Assembly: GCA_958510875.1 (NCBI GenBank)
Contig: OY294067.1
Location: forward strand, 192,765,322-192,829,321
Direction of reading: 5' to 3'
Length of the DNA stretch: 64,000 nucleotides
From: Endomychus coccineus
Lineage: Eukaryota > Arthropoda > Insecta > Coleoptera > Endomychidae
The position numbers and the translations under genes were made by a program. Below the pieces are notes generated by a model that did no database searches, was not told the DNA's origin, and saw nothing but the letters and a program-made list of their open reading frames with translations. Of this stretch, positions 30,054 to 40,154 are shown piece by piece (position 1 is the first letter of the stretch; every line of letters begins with the position of its first letter).

Positions 30054-30526
30054 TATTGGCGCGAGAGATTTAGACTAAGCACTTATAGTGCAAATAATGT
30101 ATTACCTAAGCTTCAGATTAAGAAACATGAGAACCGATGATGTGTACCCTGGATGACTAACTCGACATCCGTTGATGTAGATTACCTTATATGGTCATGA
30201 ATGAAATACAGTGAAGCAATTGGTCCACGTATATCGTATGATCGAACATTGGAGGTATAAGAAGCAACCCGGACTAAGACAAGTCAGATTGGCATCACTC
30301 GAGGGAGAGCGATACGACCAGGCCGACTAGTTATTCAGAGTTATTATCATATTGTATTGAAGTATCCAAGTTAAATAAACAAGTGTATTATATTACGCCC
30401 AGTTATTGGCCTACTATACCTGACACCCAGAGTAATTAGTGGAATATCAGATCACCAAGAGTGGTTGTTGGTGGAAACTACGTCTATCCTGCCAATTTAC
30501 AACCCCAGACATCAATTACTCTAACA
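30054..30526 (+). repeat. 5' LTR (473 bp, 14 bp short)
   Basis: Begins TATTGGCG and ends CTAACA. Compared with the 3' LTR it has lost TGTCAGTTTGGCCG at its left edge. AATAAA signals occur inside (around 30374). Confidence 0.9.
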
Positions 30527-30541
30527 TCAGAAGTGGGATTA
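30527..30541 (+). other. Probable primer binding site
   Basis: TCAGAAGTGGGATT directly follows the 5' LTR. It resembles the complement of the 3' part of animal tRNA-Leu, starting a few bases inside the acceptor end. The tRNA match is from memory and unchecked. Confidence 0.45.
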
Positions 30542-30571
30542 CCTAGAAAATTTTGGAAATTTGCTGGTAAG

Positions 30572-33500
30572 ATGGAAGCTAATATGGAAGATTTAATGAA
30601 GATGTTTGCGAAAGTTGCTTCTACTGCCGTAAGAGAGGAAGTTACTTTGCCGATTTTCGATCCGAATGTTTGTGACGAAGGTGCAAGCCATTGGATTCGG
30701 GATATAGAAGGTTTGACTGAAGCCCTGTCCGATTCCGAAAGGTTGTCTAAAGTTGCGAGATGCTTGAGAGGAGCTGCAAAGAGTTGGTATGATTACTGGA
30801 CTCCAGAAACTAGAGACTGGGGAACGTTCAAGCAAGTATTATCAGACCGTTTTCCTGCTAAATGCAATTTGTCAGAGAGATTATTAACAGCTGCTAGTTA
30901 TAATTCAGATTTGGCTATTTCCTATTGTGAGTACGCTCGAGAAAAGATTTCTAAATTAGAAAAGTTTCCTTTGACTTGGCCTAACGAAATTTTGATTGAT
31001 TTAGTAATTGGAAGTATCACCGATGTTTCTGTCAGACAAAATTTGTTCAGCGCGAATGTAGATACAGTCGGTACATTATTTAAATTGTTATCCGGCTATC
31101 CTAAACCGAAATCAACTCACTCTCGTAATGACAATGAACAACGCCCATTGAAGCGTCGTTATTATGAGAATAGAACAGCCCAAAATGATAATCGAGAAAG
31201 TAGTATGAATAACCATTCACGTAGAAATGATTCTTGTTTTTCATGTGGCAAGCCTGGTCACTTAGCGCGTGATTGTAACAAGAGATTCAAAAATAACGAG
31301 CCTACATCATTTAGTAAACCTAGAATTTGTTCATATTGCAAAAATCCCGGTCATGATATTGACAATTGTTGGACTAAGCAGTCGAAGGAAACCGCTAAAA
31401 AGGGAAATGTTAATATGATAAACTCTTCCAATATTAATACGTCTATTGTTGAAATTGATGGGAAACAATTTAAGGCACTGCTTGATACTGGGGCTAACTG
31501 TTCTTTGATTGCAGAACGCGTCATTAAACAAATCAATGCGCGTATAACAAATGAGCTGACGCAATTGACCGGTTTCGGAAGAAACGTAATTCATAGCATG
31601 GCAACGACAAGTTTGTTCACTGTTTTCTCGGATATAACAATTGAAATCAACTATTGTATCGTCGCTGACGAGTATATGGAATATGATTTGATCCTTGGCC
31701 GCGATATTCTCGTCGACGGGGTATCGTTGGTTTCCACTCAATATGAAACCAGAGTAGTTAAGCATAATTCAGATAAAAATATTTACACTTTGACGGTGAA
31801 AGAGAAATTGAATACTAGCCTAACGGGGAAATATTATGATTCTTTAGTTGCTTTATTGGATGATTATAAAGACTTTGTTACTTCTGGAAATGCAGTTTCA
31901 CGTGTCACTACGGGTGAATTAAAAATCAAATTGAAAGAGGATAAAATTATTACCTATCATCCGTACAGACTTGCTCATTCCGAGAGGCAAAAAGTAAAAG
32001 AAATTATTGATGATTTGTTGAAAAATGAAATTATACGAGAGAGTAATTCTCCTTATGCGAGCCCTATTTTACTAGTAAAGAAACAAAATGGGACAAATAG
32101 ACTTTGTGTAGATTTCAGGGGTTTGAACAAAATTACTGTCAGAGACGGATATCCATTGCCATTGATCGAAGATCAAATCGATAAATTGGGCAAAGGGAAG
32201 TATTTTACTTCATTAGATATGGCTTCAGGATTCCATCAGATTCCGATAGCCGAAGATTCAATAGAAAAGACTGCTTTCGTGACTCCAGATGGTCATTATG
32301 AATATTTGAGAATGCCTTTTGGACTTACGAATGCACCAGCTGTTTTCCAGAGAGCTATCAACAAAGCGTTAGGAAAATTGAAAGATACAATTGCTCTAGT
32401 TTATTTAGATGATATACTGATACCTTCTGTTAATATCGAGGAAGGACTTGAGTCGCTTGACAAAGTTTTGAAAGCATTGACAAGAGCCGGATTCTCTTTG
32501 AACATCAAAAAATGTAGATTTCTTGAGGAGAGTATCACGTATTTAGGCAGAGATATTTCAGCTGAGGGTGTTCGACCTAGCAAAACTAAAATAGAAGCTT
32601 TGATAAATTCGCCGGTACCAAAGAATGTTAAACAAATCCGACAATTTATAGGTCTTGCGAGTTATTTCAGAAAGTTTATTCCAAATTTCGCAGCCAAAAC
32701 TGCTTGTATCACGAAACTCACAAAGCAAGGTGTTGAATGGAATTGGGGAAACGATCAGACCGATGCACGAAAATATGTTATTGATATATTGAGTTCACAA
32801 CCTCTTTTGGCTATATTCGACCCAGAATTACCTACCGAATTGCACACAGACGCTAGTAGCATTGGTTACGGCGGGATCGTTATTCAAAAGCACGGAAGTA
32901 TATCAAAAGTTGTAGCTTACTTCAGTAAACAAACTACATATGAAGAATCTCGATATCATTCATATGAATTAGAAACTTTGGCTGTAGTTAATGCGTTGAA
33001 ACATTTCCGCGTATATTTGTTGGGAATTAAATTTTCACTGATCACCGATTGCAACGCGATAAAAGCCTCTGCAACGAAAAAGGATTTGATACCACGTATC
33101 GCGAGATGGTGGGTATATTTACAAGATTTTGATTTTGAGATTCAGTATCGGAAAGGAAATAATTTAGCTCATGCAGATTTTCTAAGCAGAAATCCCGTTC
33201 AAATTAACGTAATAAAACAGGGGAGTTGGATTGAAATAGAACAAGGTAGAGATGCCGAAGTTCAGAAAATGATAGCTAGTTTGGAAGAAAACCCAATAAA
33301 TAACGAAAATTTAGTTTTGAAAGATAATGTATTGCACAAACGAGTAGACTATCCTGATGGTAGTAACTTTTTACTTTGGTATGTGCCAAGGCAAAGCATA
33401 TTAAGTTTGTTAAAAATTCATCACGATGATATGTTTCACGTTGGTTGGGAGAAAGTATTGGCTAAATTGAAAGAGAACTTTTGGTTTCCGAGAATGAACA

Positions 33501-34477
33501 AGGTTGTGAGAAAATACGTATCACATTGCCTTACGTGCATTCTTTCGAAAAGACATAGTGGCAAATATGCAGGCGAATTACATCCAATTGAGAAGGTACC
33601 AATACCTTTCGATACTATACATTTGGACGTAACTGGTCCCTTCAAATCAAATAACGATCAGAAATATATTCTAGTTTGTATTGATGCTTTTACCAAGTAT
33701 TGCCTTTTATTTCCGTTGACAAACATAGTAGCCGAAGAAACATTAACAGCCGTCCAAAATATCTTTAGCTTATTCGGAACTCCTACTCGAATTATTTGCG
33801 ATAAAGGTTCGAATTTCACCAGTAGATTATTTATGAACAAAATGAAAGAATATAACGTTGAATTACATTTCATAACTGTTGGAACTCCGAGAGCAAACGG
33901 ACAAGTAGAACGCTACATGAGAACGATTTTAAATATGATAGGTTCGATTAAGAATGTTTCAGAATGGCCGAGCGAACTGTGGAATTTACAGCTCACTTTA
34001 AATACGACTATTCAAAAATCCACAGGTCTAGCACCAATGCGTTTGTTGACTGGTTTAGACAAATCTACTGTGAAAATTAATAGTTTGATAACCGATATAA
34101 CAACAAATTTGACTAGACACGATATAATGAAAGACCGCGAGTTAGTCAAAAACTCATTGAAGGAAGTAGCCTCGAAACAGAAAATTCGTTTTGACAAAAC
34201 CCGTTGTAAAGGTTCTGATTTTAAAGTTGGAGATTATGTTGCATTTAGTAAAGAACACCGACGTTTGGGAAAAACCGACCCAAGATTCGAAGGTCCGTAC
34301 ATCATTAAGCAAGTTTACGAGAATGATAGATATGGCATCCAAATGGTTGGAAAGCAAATTGTTGTTTCAGCTGCAAAAGATCAACTACGTTCGTACACGC
34401 AGAATGATGATGCAGAGTATAATTTGGACTCTGATTCAGAAGTCGAATCAGCAGAGAACGCACCAGTAGATAACTAG
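30572..34477 (+). CDS. Gag-Pol polyprotein of Ty3/gypsy element
   Basis: 1301 aa from the ATG at 30572; the frame is open further upstream into the LTR via TTG only. Order: Gag capsid-like region (1-200), two CCHC zinc knuckles near 221 and 252, aspartic protease (LDTGANCS near 304), reverse transcriptase (LDMASGFHQIP; YLDD near 610), RNase H (HTDASS near 757; ELETLAVV), integrase zinc domain (H...H...C..C, 950-990) and DDE core (Asp near 1017, Asp near 1076 in CDKGSNF, Glu near 1111 in NGQVERY). The protease-RT-RNase H-integrase order is diagnostic of Ty3/gypsy. No env frame follows. No frameshift or stop, so it may be active. Its low CG content differs sharply from the virus genes. Confidence 0.95.
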   Translation: MEANMEDLMKMFAKVASTAVREEVTLPIFDPNVCDEGASHWIRDIEGLTEALSDSERLSKVARCLRGAAKSWYDYWTPETRDWGTFKQVLSDRFPAKCNLSERLLTAASYNSDLAISYCEYAREKISKLEKFPLTWPNEILIDLVIGSITDVSVRQNLFSANVDTVGTLFKLLSGYPKPKSTHSRNDNEQRPLKRRYYENRTAQNDNRESSMNNHSRRNDSCFSCGKPGHLARDCNKRFKNNEPTSFSKPRICSYCKNPGHDIDNCWTKQSKETAKKGNVNMINSSNINTSIVEIDGKQFKALLDTGANCSLIAERVIKQINARITNELTQLTGFGRNVIHSMATTSLFTVFSDITIEINYCIVADEYMEYDLILGRDILVDGVSLVSTQYETRVVKHNSDKNIYTLTVKEKLNTSLTGKYYDSLVALLDDYKDFVTSGNAVSRVTTGELKIKLKEDKIITYHPYRLAHSERQKVKEIIDDLLKNEIIRESNSPYASPILLVKKQNGTNRLCVDFRGLNKITVRDGYPLPLIEDQIDKLGKGKYFTSLDMASGFHQIPIAEDSIEKTAFVTPDGHYEYLRMPFGLTNAPAVFQRAINKALGKLKDTIALVYLDDILIPSVNIEEGLESLDKVLKALTRAGFSLNIKKCRFLEESITYLGRDISAEGVRPSKTKIEALINSPVPKNVKQIRQFIGLASYFRKFIPNFAAKTACITKLTKQGVEWNWGNDQTDARKYVIDILSSQPLLAIFDPELPTELHTDASSIGYGGIVIQKHGSISKVVAYFSKQTTYEESRYHSYELETLAVVNALKHFRVYLLGIKFSLITDCNAIKASATKKDLIPRIARWWVYLQDFDFEIQYRKGNNLAHADFLSRNPVQINVIKQGSWIEIEQGRDAEVQKMIASLEENPINNENLVLKDNVLHKRVDYPDGSNFLLWYVPRQSILSLLKIHHDDMFHVGWEKVLAKLKENFWFPRMNKVVRKYVSHCLTCILSKRHSGKYAGELHPIEKVPIPFDTIHLDVTGPFKSNNDQKYILVCIDAFTKYCLLFPLTNIVAEETLTAVQNIFSLFGTPTRIICDKGSNFTSRLFMNKMKEYNVELHFITVGTPRANGQVERYMRTILNMIGSIKNVSEWPSELWNLQLTLNTTIQKSTGLAPMRLLTGLDKSTVKINSLITDITTNLTRHDIMKDRELVKNSLKEVASKQKIRFDKTRCKGSDFKVGDYVAFSKEHRRLGKTDPRFEGPYIIKQVYENDRYGIQMVGKQIVVSAAKDQLRSYTQNDDAEYNLDSDSEVESAENAPVDN

Positions 34478-34559
34478 AGATTATTTTTACTGTGAGTATT
34501 GTTTTAGCCGTATTGGCTGTTGTTTTTGTTGTTGTAGACCAACGTAACGGTCTGAGTTT

Positions 34560-34900
34560 TGAGAGCTTATGAGAAATTTTTATTAAGTTTAGGTTGTACA
34601 GACAAGCTGTTGAGCCTCTGAGCTGTGACAACGAGAGTTTTATTTTATGATTGCATAGACAAGCTAGTGAGAGCCTCTGAGCTATGGCAATATATTCTTC
34701 TGATTATTTTTATGTGTTGATTGCATAGACAAGTCGACGTACTGACCGCTGAGCTATGGCAATGTATGTATTATTGTTGTTGTTGGTTGCGTAGACAAGT
34801 CGACGAACAGACCTCTGAGCTACGGCAACATATTGTACTTTCCTTCCTATTCTAGTCGGAGCTCAGTTTAAGCGCAGCCTCTGAACTGTTGCAAAGATTC
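34560..34900 (+). repeat. Tandem stem-loop repeats in retrotransposon 3' UTR
   Basis: Five or so units about 65-70 bases apart. Each reads roughly TTGCATAGACAAG, then a variable loop, then CTCTGAGCTATGGCAA. The ends of each unit pair with each other and changes are compensated (e.g. GCGTAG with CTACGGC), suggesting selection on RNA structure. Spans the region between gag-pol and the 3' LTR. Confidence 0.7.
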
Positions 34901-35129
34901 ACCTATCTATACACAGTTAAACCAAGAGGGTCCCTGAACTGGTGTGTATTTCCTTCACGCTTAGAGGTAAACTAACATGAACTTGTGAGTCCCTCATTAC
35001 CAGCGTAAAATCACGAATCCTACATCCTACCTTCCACAAGAAAGTTTATTTTGAGAGAGTTATTAATTGTGTTTGTTGCATGGCAACAAATGTTTGTTTT
35101 TAGAAAATCGACTCGAGGAGCGAGCCGAA

Positions 35130-35616
35130 TGTCAGTTTGGCCGTATTGGCGCGAGAGATTTAGACTAAGCACTTATAGTGCAAATAATGTATTACCTAAG
35201 CTTCAGATTAAGAAACATGAGAACCGATGATGTGTACCCTGGATGACTAACTCGACATCCGTTGATGTAGATTACCTTATATGGTCATGAATGAAATACA
35301 GTGAAGCAATTGGTCCACGTATATCGTATGATCGAACATTGGAGGTATAAGAAGCAACCCGGACTAAGACAAGTCAGATTGGCATCACTCGAGGGAGAGC
35401 GATACGACCAGGCCGACTAGTTATTCAGAGTTATTATCATATTGTATTGAAGTATCCAAGTTAAATAAACAAGTGTATTATATTACGCCCAGTTATTGGC
35501 CTACTATACCTGACACCCAGAGTAATTAGTGGAATATCAGATCACCAAGAGTGGTTGTTGGTGGAAACTACGTCTATCCTGCCAATTTACAACCCCAGAC
35601 ATCAATTACTCTAACA
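35130..35616 (+). repeat. 3' LTR (487 bp)
   Basis: TGTCAG...CTAACA with canonical TG/CA ends, preceded by a purine-rich stretch (GAGGAGCGAGCCGAA) that would act as the polypurine tract. Confidence 0.9.
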
Positions 35617-35894
35617 CCCGCGATCCTAAACCTCCTTGACCAGAGTAAGAACAACGTAGTAGTAAGAAGGAGCAGGCCGTCGCGGAGGTTATATATATAA
35701 TATATATATAATATATATATATTATATATATAGGGGTGCAGGGGGTGCTATGGGGTACGTGGAGCCCCGTTGATTGTCTAGACTCAGCGCTAGCTTCTCG
35801 CGACAGCTGAAAGTTGCGTTTCACGATTTTCGTTGCCCCCGTGCTACGTCACGTATACGTCACGTAACTGTGAGTCATCACTGCTGCAAAAGTT
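35617..35894 (+). promoter_or_regulatory. Module S, copy 1: AT cruciform with CRE-like and TRE-like sites
   Basis: Shared with 44474-44754 and, inverted, 61391-61648. It contains an alternating TA run able to form a cruciform (35689-35732). Two abutting TACGTCACGTA palindromes follow (35845-35855, 35856-35866), then an exact TRE/AP-1 site TGAGTCA (35871-35877). Baculovirus homologous regions are documented to carry CRE-like and TRE-like sites bound by host bZIP proteins. S always leads directly into an hr array. Confidence 0.75.
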
Positions 35895-36825
35895 TTCGCA
35901 GCTCGAAGAAATCCACCGGTGAGATTTCGTTTCAACAAATTTCATTCGAGGCAAAACTGTTTCTCGACGGAGCTAGTGCGCATGACGAGGAACTTTAAGT
36001 TTGGAGACTCGTTCGACGAGAGTTTCGTTCAAAGTTTTTGTAGCTCGAAGAAATCCACCGGTGAGATTTCGTTTCAACAAATTTCATTCGAGGCAAAACT
36101 GTTTCTCGACGGAGCTAGTGCGCATGACGAGGAACTTTAAGTTTGGAGACTCGTTCGACGAGAGTTTCGTTCAAAGTTTTTGTAGCTCGAAGAAATCCAC
36201 CGGTGAGATTTCGTTTCAACAAATTTCATTCGAGGCAAAACTGTTTCATTCATCGAACGAGAGTTACGTTCAAATTTTTTGCAGCTCGAAGAAATCTACG
36301 GTGGAATTTCGTTTCAACACTCAATCGTTCGACGATAGATTTTAGACGGACAAAATTTGTTCATCATAAAATAATTTACGATTTCATTTCTCGAACGAGA
36401 GTTTCGTTCAAAGTTTTCGTAGCTCGAAGAAATCCACCGGTGGAATTTCGTTCCAACAAATTTCACTCGAGACAAAATTGTTTCATTCATCGAACGAGAG
36501 TTACGTTCAAATTTTTTGCAGCTCGAAGAAATCTACCGGTGGAATTTCGTTTCAACACTCAATCGTTCGACGATAGATTTTAGACGGACAAAATTTGTTC
36601 ATCATAAAATAATTTACGATTTCATTTCTCGAACGAGAGTTTCGTTCGAAGTTTTTGTAGCTCGAAGAAATCCACCGGTGGAATTTCGTTTCTCGACGAG
36701 AGATTCTAGACAGACAAAGTTTGTTCATCATAAAATAATTTACGATTTCATTTCTCGAACGAGAGTCACGTTCAAAGTTTTTGTAGCTCGAAGAAATCCA
36801 CCGATGGAATTTCGTTTAATTGTGA
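35895..36825 (+). repeat. hr-like tandem array 1
   Basis: About eight units of 95-145 bases. Core: AGCTCGAAGAAATCCACCGG followed by TGGAATTTCG or TGAGATTTCG, centred on the palindrome TCCACCGGTGGA (exact at 36433-36444). Between cores: conserved segments with 'tttctcgacggagctagtgcgcatgacgagg' or 'ttcatcataaaataatttacgatttc'. Long open frames exist through the repeats in several frames but vary with unit composition; I treat them as noncoding. Confidence 0.85.
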
Positions 36826-37130
36826 ACCGTTCGTTAGAAGTGAAATTACATCGAAAATATAAAACATTCCTTGATACACGGAAGGATATATTTCAAGAAC
36901 CATTTTCCATACCACAAACGAATACGACTGCATATTTCCGTTTTCTTCCTTTACAATGCAGTGCATGTATATATATGTTCCCAAGTAGCGTACGGTTCAG
37001 TTCGCAATCGTAGTTTGTACGACATCGTTCGACCAAATCGATCATAATACCGTAATATGTCAGATAAAAACGAAAAATTATTGTCCGGTGTGACAGCTAG
37101 TGAACAATCCAAAAAAAAACGTGATTTCTA
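36826..37130 (+). repeat. Leader cassette copy 2 with truncated MSDKNEK gene start
   Basis: Copy of 28475-28780: the leader plus the first ~20 codons of the 28702 gene, starting at an ATG near 37056. A poly-A expansion then breaks the frame and the match ends. A dead 5' fragment of the small acidic gene family. Confidence 0.65.
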
Positions 37131-37390
37131 GCAACGAGTCATTGAAGTTATTCGATGAGAAATCCAACAGACGAATTTCGTTCACCAAACAATATCCTAC
37201 AATTTCATTCCTCGAACAAGAGTAACGTTCAACTTTTCATCAAACGACTTCAACGATTCGGAATTTTGCTGCGCATCCGTTGTTCCTTCTCCAGACGTCG
37301 ACAGCAATATAAAGAGAACGTGATCACGAAGCCACCAGTGCGATTCGACACATCAGATAGATATCACAATAGTTGGAACATAAAACCGAT
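37131..37390 (+). other. Upstream region of the 37391 gene
   Basis: Degenerate repeat of the Fanzor-flank/hr type up to about 37260, then unique sequence. No gene seen. Confidence 0.4.
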
Positions 37391-38710
37391 ATGCAGGTAT
37401 CGCTGCCGTCATCGTCTACCGAGACCTATCAGAACAAACGTTGCAGTCACGTAACGGAACGAGTTTTTCGTCCGCTACAAGAAGTGCCGATCGATATCAA
37501 AAAAAAAGTTACGAGGGTGAAATATAACTTGAAAAATTTCATAATTGAGATTTTGCACGATCGTGGTATACAATTATATCATAAAGATATGCTATTTTCT
37601 TTCAATGTCGTCGATGCGTATATTTGTGGATGGGAAATGTGTCTTTTTCTAACCAATTTCGAGTCGACACAACATCCATCGATATCATCGTTACCATCGA
37701 TATCGTCTTCGTCAGCAGCGACGGTGTGTTTATCAAGCGAAGTTGCTAACATCGTTGACTACATCAGTTTTATGAGGTGTACTTTTTTTCAAAGTTTGTT
37801 GTATATCGATAATTTTTTTGAAAGTTTGTTGCATATCGATGTGTTTTACAATCGATCGGCAATCATGTACGCTCTGATATTCCGAGCGTTTAACGACGAT
37901 AATTCGTCATTACACGATTTGTTGCAGTGTGACTCGGACATCGAAATCGTTGTCATGTGCTTCAGATATATGTTCACGCAACACACGTATTACAAAATTA
38001 ATTTGCCGCATTTACTCGATAATCTCACAGCATTGAAAACGAAAAATTACTTGACGGATTTGCGTCATGTTCGTGAACTGATTATGACATTTGTTCCTTA
38101 TTGCTCGGCCGATCACACGAAAATTAAATTCGATAGCAATGTCACCTATCGAAAAATTGCGACTGTCGCCGTTATATTTTTGTTGGCAACTCATAATTAC
38201 CTGCAATCGAACGAAGAAGATGTTAATTTTCTGGAGGAATTGAAATTACATTGCTATCGCAATGATCGGTGTTCGATTTTTACAGCAATTTCGTTGTTGT
38301 ATCCGTTTATATCGAGTCCTCATCCATCGATCGACTCCCCACTGTATTACATTATCAATTCGAGAACCGATTCCGCGAACCATCTCAATGAGCGTACACG
38401 ACACATTTATTTGCTGTTGCGTGAGAGAACTAGGTCGACTGGGTTCTTCGAATTTTTTGTAGATTCGACGGTATCGCCGAGATCATTGAAAATGTTGGCA
38501 TTACGATTTATTTTCACAAATCAGCATCTGATGTTTATTTTTTGCAAATACTATATCAATCGGTTAGAGCTGAATCATGAGATTCGTCACGCGTACGATC
38601 GATACGGCATAGTAAAGTATGATCTGGTTGGCCGACTCATCGACAAAATTGAAAAAACGTTCGTCCGGAATCGTGTTCGGCCATCGACACAATTGAATTT
38701 GAAAGTGTGA
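37391..38710 (+). CDS. Multigene family member 1, unknown 439 aa protein
   Basis: First ATG at 37391 (the frame opens 18 bases earlier at TTG). Homologous end to end with 56839-58176 and with the fragment at 56318-56650. Shared landmarks: an N-terminal LKNxxxxVYSL/FIIEILHDRG-type helix, CADHTK or CSADHTKIKFD, YRKIATVAVI, a CSIF-AIS-L-PF-SSPH stretch, and a C-terminal DRYGIVKYDL or NRYEIVKYDL. Predominantly helical and hydrophobic but no clear membrane segment. Not recognised; probably a virus- or element-specific family expanded by duplication. AATAAA lies just after the stop. Confidence 0.7.
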   Translation: MQVSLPSSSTETYQNKRCSHVTERVFRPLQEVPIDIKKKVTRVKYNLKNFIIEILHDRGIQLYHKDMLFSFNVVDAYICGWEMCLFLTNFESTQHPSISSLPSISSSSAATVCLSSEVANIVDYISFMRCTFFQSLLYIDNFFESLLHIDVFYNRSAIMYALIFRAFNDDNSSLHDLLQCDSDIEIVVMCFRYMFTQHTYYKINLPHLLDNLTALKTKNYLTDLRHVRELIMTFVPYCSADHTKIKFDSNVTYRKIATVAVIFLLATHNYLQSNEEDVNFLEELKLHCYRNDRCSIFTAISLLYPFISSPHPSIDSPLYYIINSRTDSANHLNERTRHIYLLLRERTRSTGFFEFFVDSTVSPRSLKMLALRFIFTNQHLMFIFCKYYINRLELNHEIRHAYDRYGIVKYDLVGRLIDKIEKTFVRNRVRPSTQLNLKV

Positions 38711-38789
38711 TATTTATTAATAAAAATATATTCTCAAATGTTTTTGTTTTATTTTCCGTAATTGCAGTGATCCTCGTCAGTTCAAAAGA

Positions 38790-39060
38790 TAACCGAACCT
38801 CGAAGTAGGAATTTCGTTCCAACAAATTTCACTCGAGATAAAACTGTTCCATTCCTCGAACGAAAATTACGTTCAAAGTTTTTGCAGCTCGAAGAAATCC
38901 ACCGGTGAGATTTCGTTTCGACAATCGATCGTTCGACGAGAGATTCTAGGCAGACAAAGTTTGTTCATCAGAAAATATCTTACGATTTTATTTTTCGAGC
39001 GAGAGTTACGTTCAAAATTTTTGTAGCTCGAAGAAATCCACCGGTGGAATTCGTTCGAAG
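38790..39060 (+). repeat. hr-like array 2 (short)
   Basis: Two to three units with cores near 38890 and 39037-39048 (exact TCCACCGGTGGA). It lies without an S module, directly before leader cassette copy 3. Confidence 0.75.
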
Positions 39061-39248
39061 TGAAATTACATTGAAAAAATAAAACATTCATTGATACACG
39101 GAAAAATATGTTTCAAGAACCAATTCTCGAACGACAAATTAATAAGGCTCTATATTTCCATTTTCTTCGTATACAGTCAATTACATATATATGGGTCTGC
39201 CTATTCAAACGCGGTTCAGTTTGCAATCGTTGTTTCTACGACGTCCAG
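39061..39248 (+). repeat. Leader cassette copy 3 (diverged)
   Basis: Follows the order of copies 1 and 2: AAAACATTC...TGATACACGG, TTTCAAGAACCA, TTTCTTCxTxxACAxT, TATATATATGG, CGGTTCAGTT. It then runs into the ATG at 39249. Confidence 0.6.
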
Positions 39249-39632
39249 ATGAATTTAGTGTGCGAGCTATTGATGAATAACGCGTATGAATTATTTCTCG
39301 AAGAAAGAAGAAAATTTGAGCGTTCGGATTTGGCAGAGCAAGATTTCAATCTGAAATATGTTAGGCAGATCCGACATATCGAGTTTATGGTTCGGGATAT
39401 GTACAATTACAGTAAAAAATTTGTAAAAATGAACAATGATCATTACATACAATGTGTCTGGAGTGATCCCAAAGTACGTACTGGCCCGGAAACGTGTATA
39501 TGTTCACACATTCGTCTGATATATGTGCGACTCTTGGACAAGATCGACGAGTTCCTGAGGCGGCATGAAAAAAGTCCGACAACGTATTTGACAGTGCGAA
39601 TTTTCCCCGATTGTATGGATTTGCATAAATAA
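39249..39632 (+). CDS. Unknown 127 aa protein
   Basis: The ATG at 39249 follows the shared leader cassette; an in-frame ATG at 39108 lies inside that cassette and would translate repeat sequence, so I reject it. Charged, helical, with a Cys pair (CICSH) near residue 80. No family recognised. Followed by an AT-rich tail with AATAAA. Confidence 0.6.
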   Translation: MNLVCELLMNNAYELFLEERRKFERSDLAEQDFNLKYVRQIRHIEFMVRDMYNYSKKFVKMNNDHYIQCVWSDPKVRTGPETCICSHIRLIYVRLLDKIDEFLRRHEKSPTTYLTVRIFPDCMDLHK

Positions 39633-39781
39633 ATTGATTTTATAATTATTATTTTTATTTATTTCGAATCTGCTGCCAAACAAGGTGCGATGTGAACGAT
39701 ACAAGTTTTTTTAATGGATATCTTAGTGACGATAATTCAAAGCTAAGGCTTAAATCGCTCAAAATCGAATGGTGAACATTA

Positions 39782-40042
39782 ATGGGCCACAAATATGATA
39801 ATTTCGTACGATATGAAATGTATCATTTGTCCGCCAATGTTCAGATGTGGACTCATACTGTGGAAATAACCGATCAACAGTTCATCGCTAAAGATCATTT
39901 TACTCTAAACGATTTTCATTTCGCGGCGTTGGGATGCAAAAGGACTCACGGATATAAAGATGAACAATCGTGTCAAAATAACAGTAGAAAATTACAATGT
40001 ATACTACGTAATGTGATGTGTTCATTTGTTTATAATAAATAA
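39782..40042 (+). pseudogene. C-terminal fragment related to the 40155-41357 gene
   Basis: 86 codons matching the last ~80 residues of that gene: Y-x-Y-x-M, a T-x-T-V-x-x-T-D strand, F-x-x-x-DFH-x-x-LGC, SC-x-x-x-S-x-KLQC. The N-terminal zinc motifs and main body are absent. The two copies are convergent, so an inverted duplication followed by loss is likely. It could still be expressed as a small protein. Confidence 0.55.
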
Positions 40043-40154
40043 ATTATCATTATTATTTTGTTCTGGTATTATTATGCTAGTGTTTCAAGATCAAGAATTG
40101 ATCCGTTGAAAAATTCGTATGTAAATTGAAAGATAATGGAAAATAATAACATCT

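Larger units (their letters stand above)
30054..35616 (+). mobile_element. Ty3/gypsy-type LTR retrotransposon, near complete
   Basis: Flanked by a 4-bp target duplication CCCG (30050-30053 and 35617-35620); the empty site is visible at 44474-44477. Two LTRs surround a single gag-pol frame. The 5' LTR lacks the first 14 bases of the 3' LTR; the missing block is bounded by CCG repeats. The LTRs otherwise agree in length and by eye almost base for base, so the insertion is recent. It lies exactly between R and S. Confidence 0.95.

Noticed and set aside
35919..37013. Long open frames through hr array 1 (also 44776-45825 and 60240-61412)
   Set aside because: They follow the repeat units, exist in several frames, start in different places in each array and code for the same repetitive peptide in shifting combinations; best explained by repeats lacking stops.
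39108..39248. Upstream ATG extension of the 39249 gene
   Set aside because: The extension translates the repeated leader cassette, which in its other copies is noncoding.
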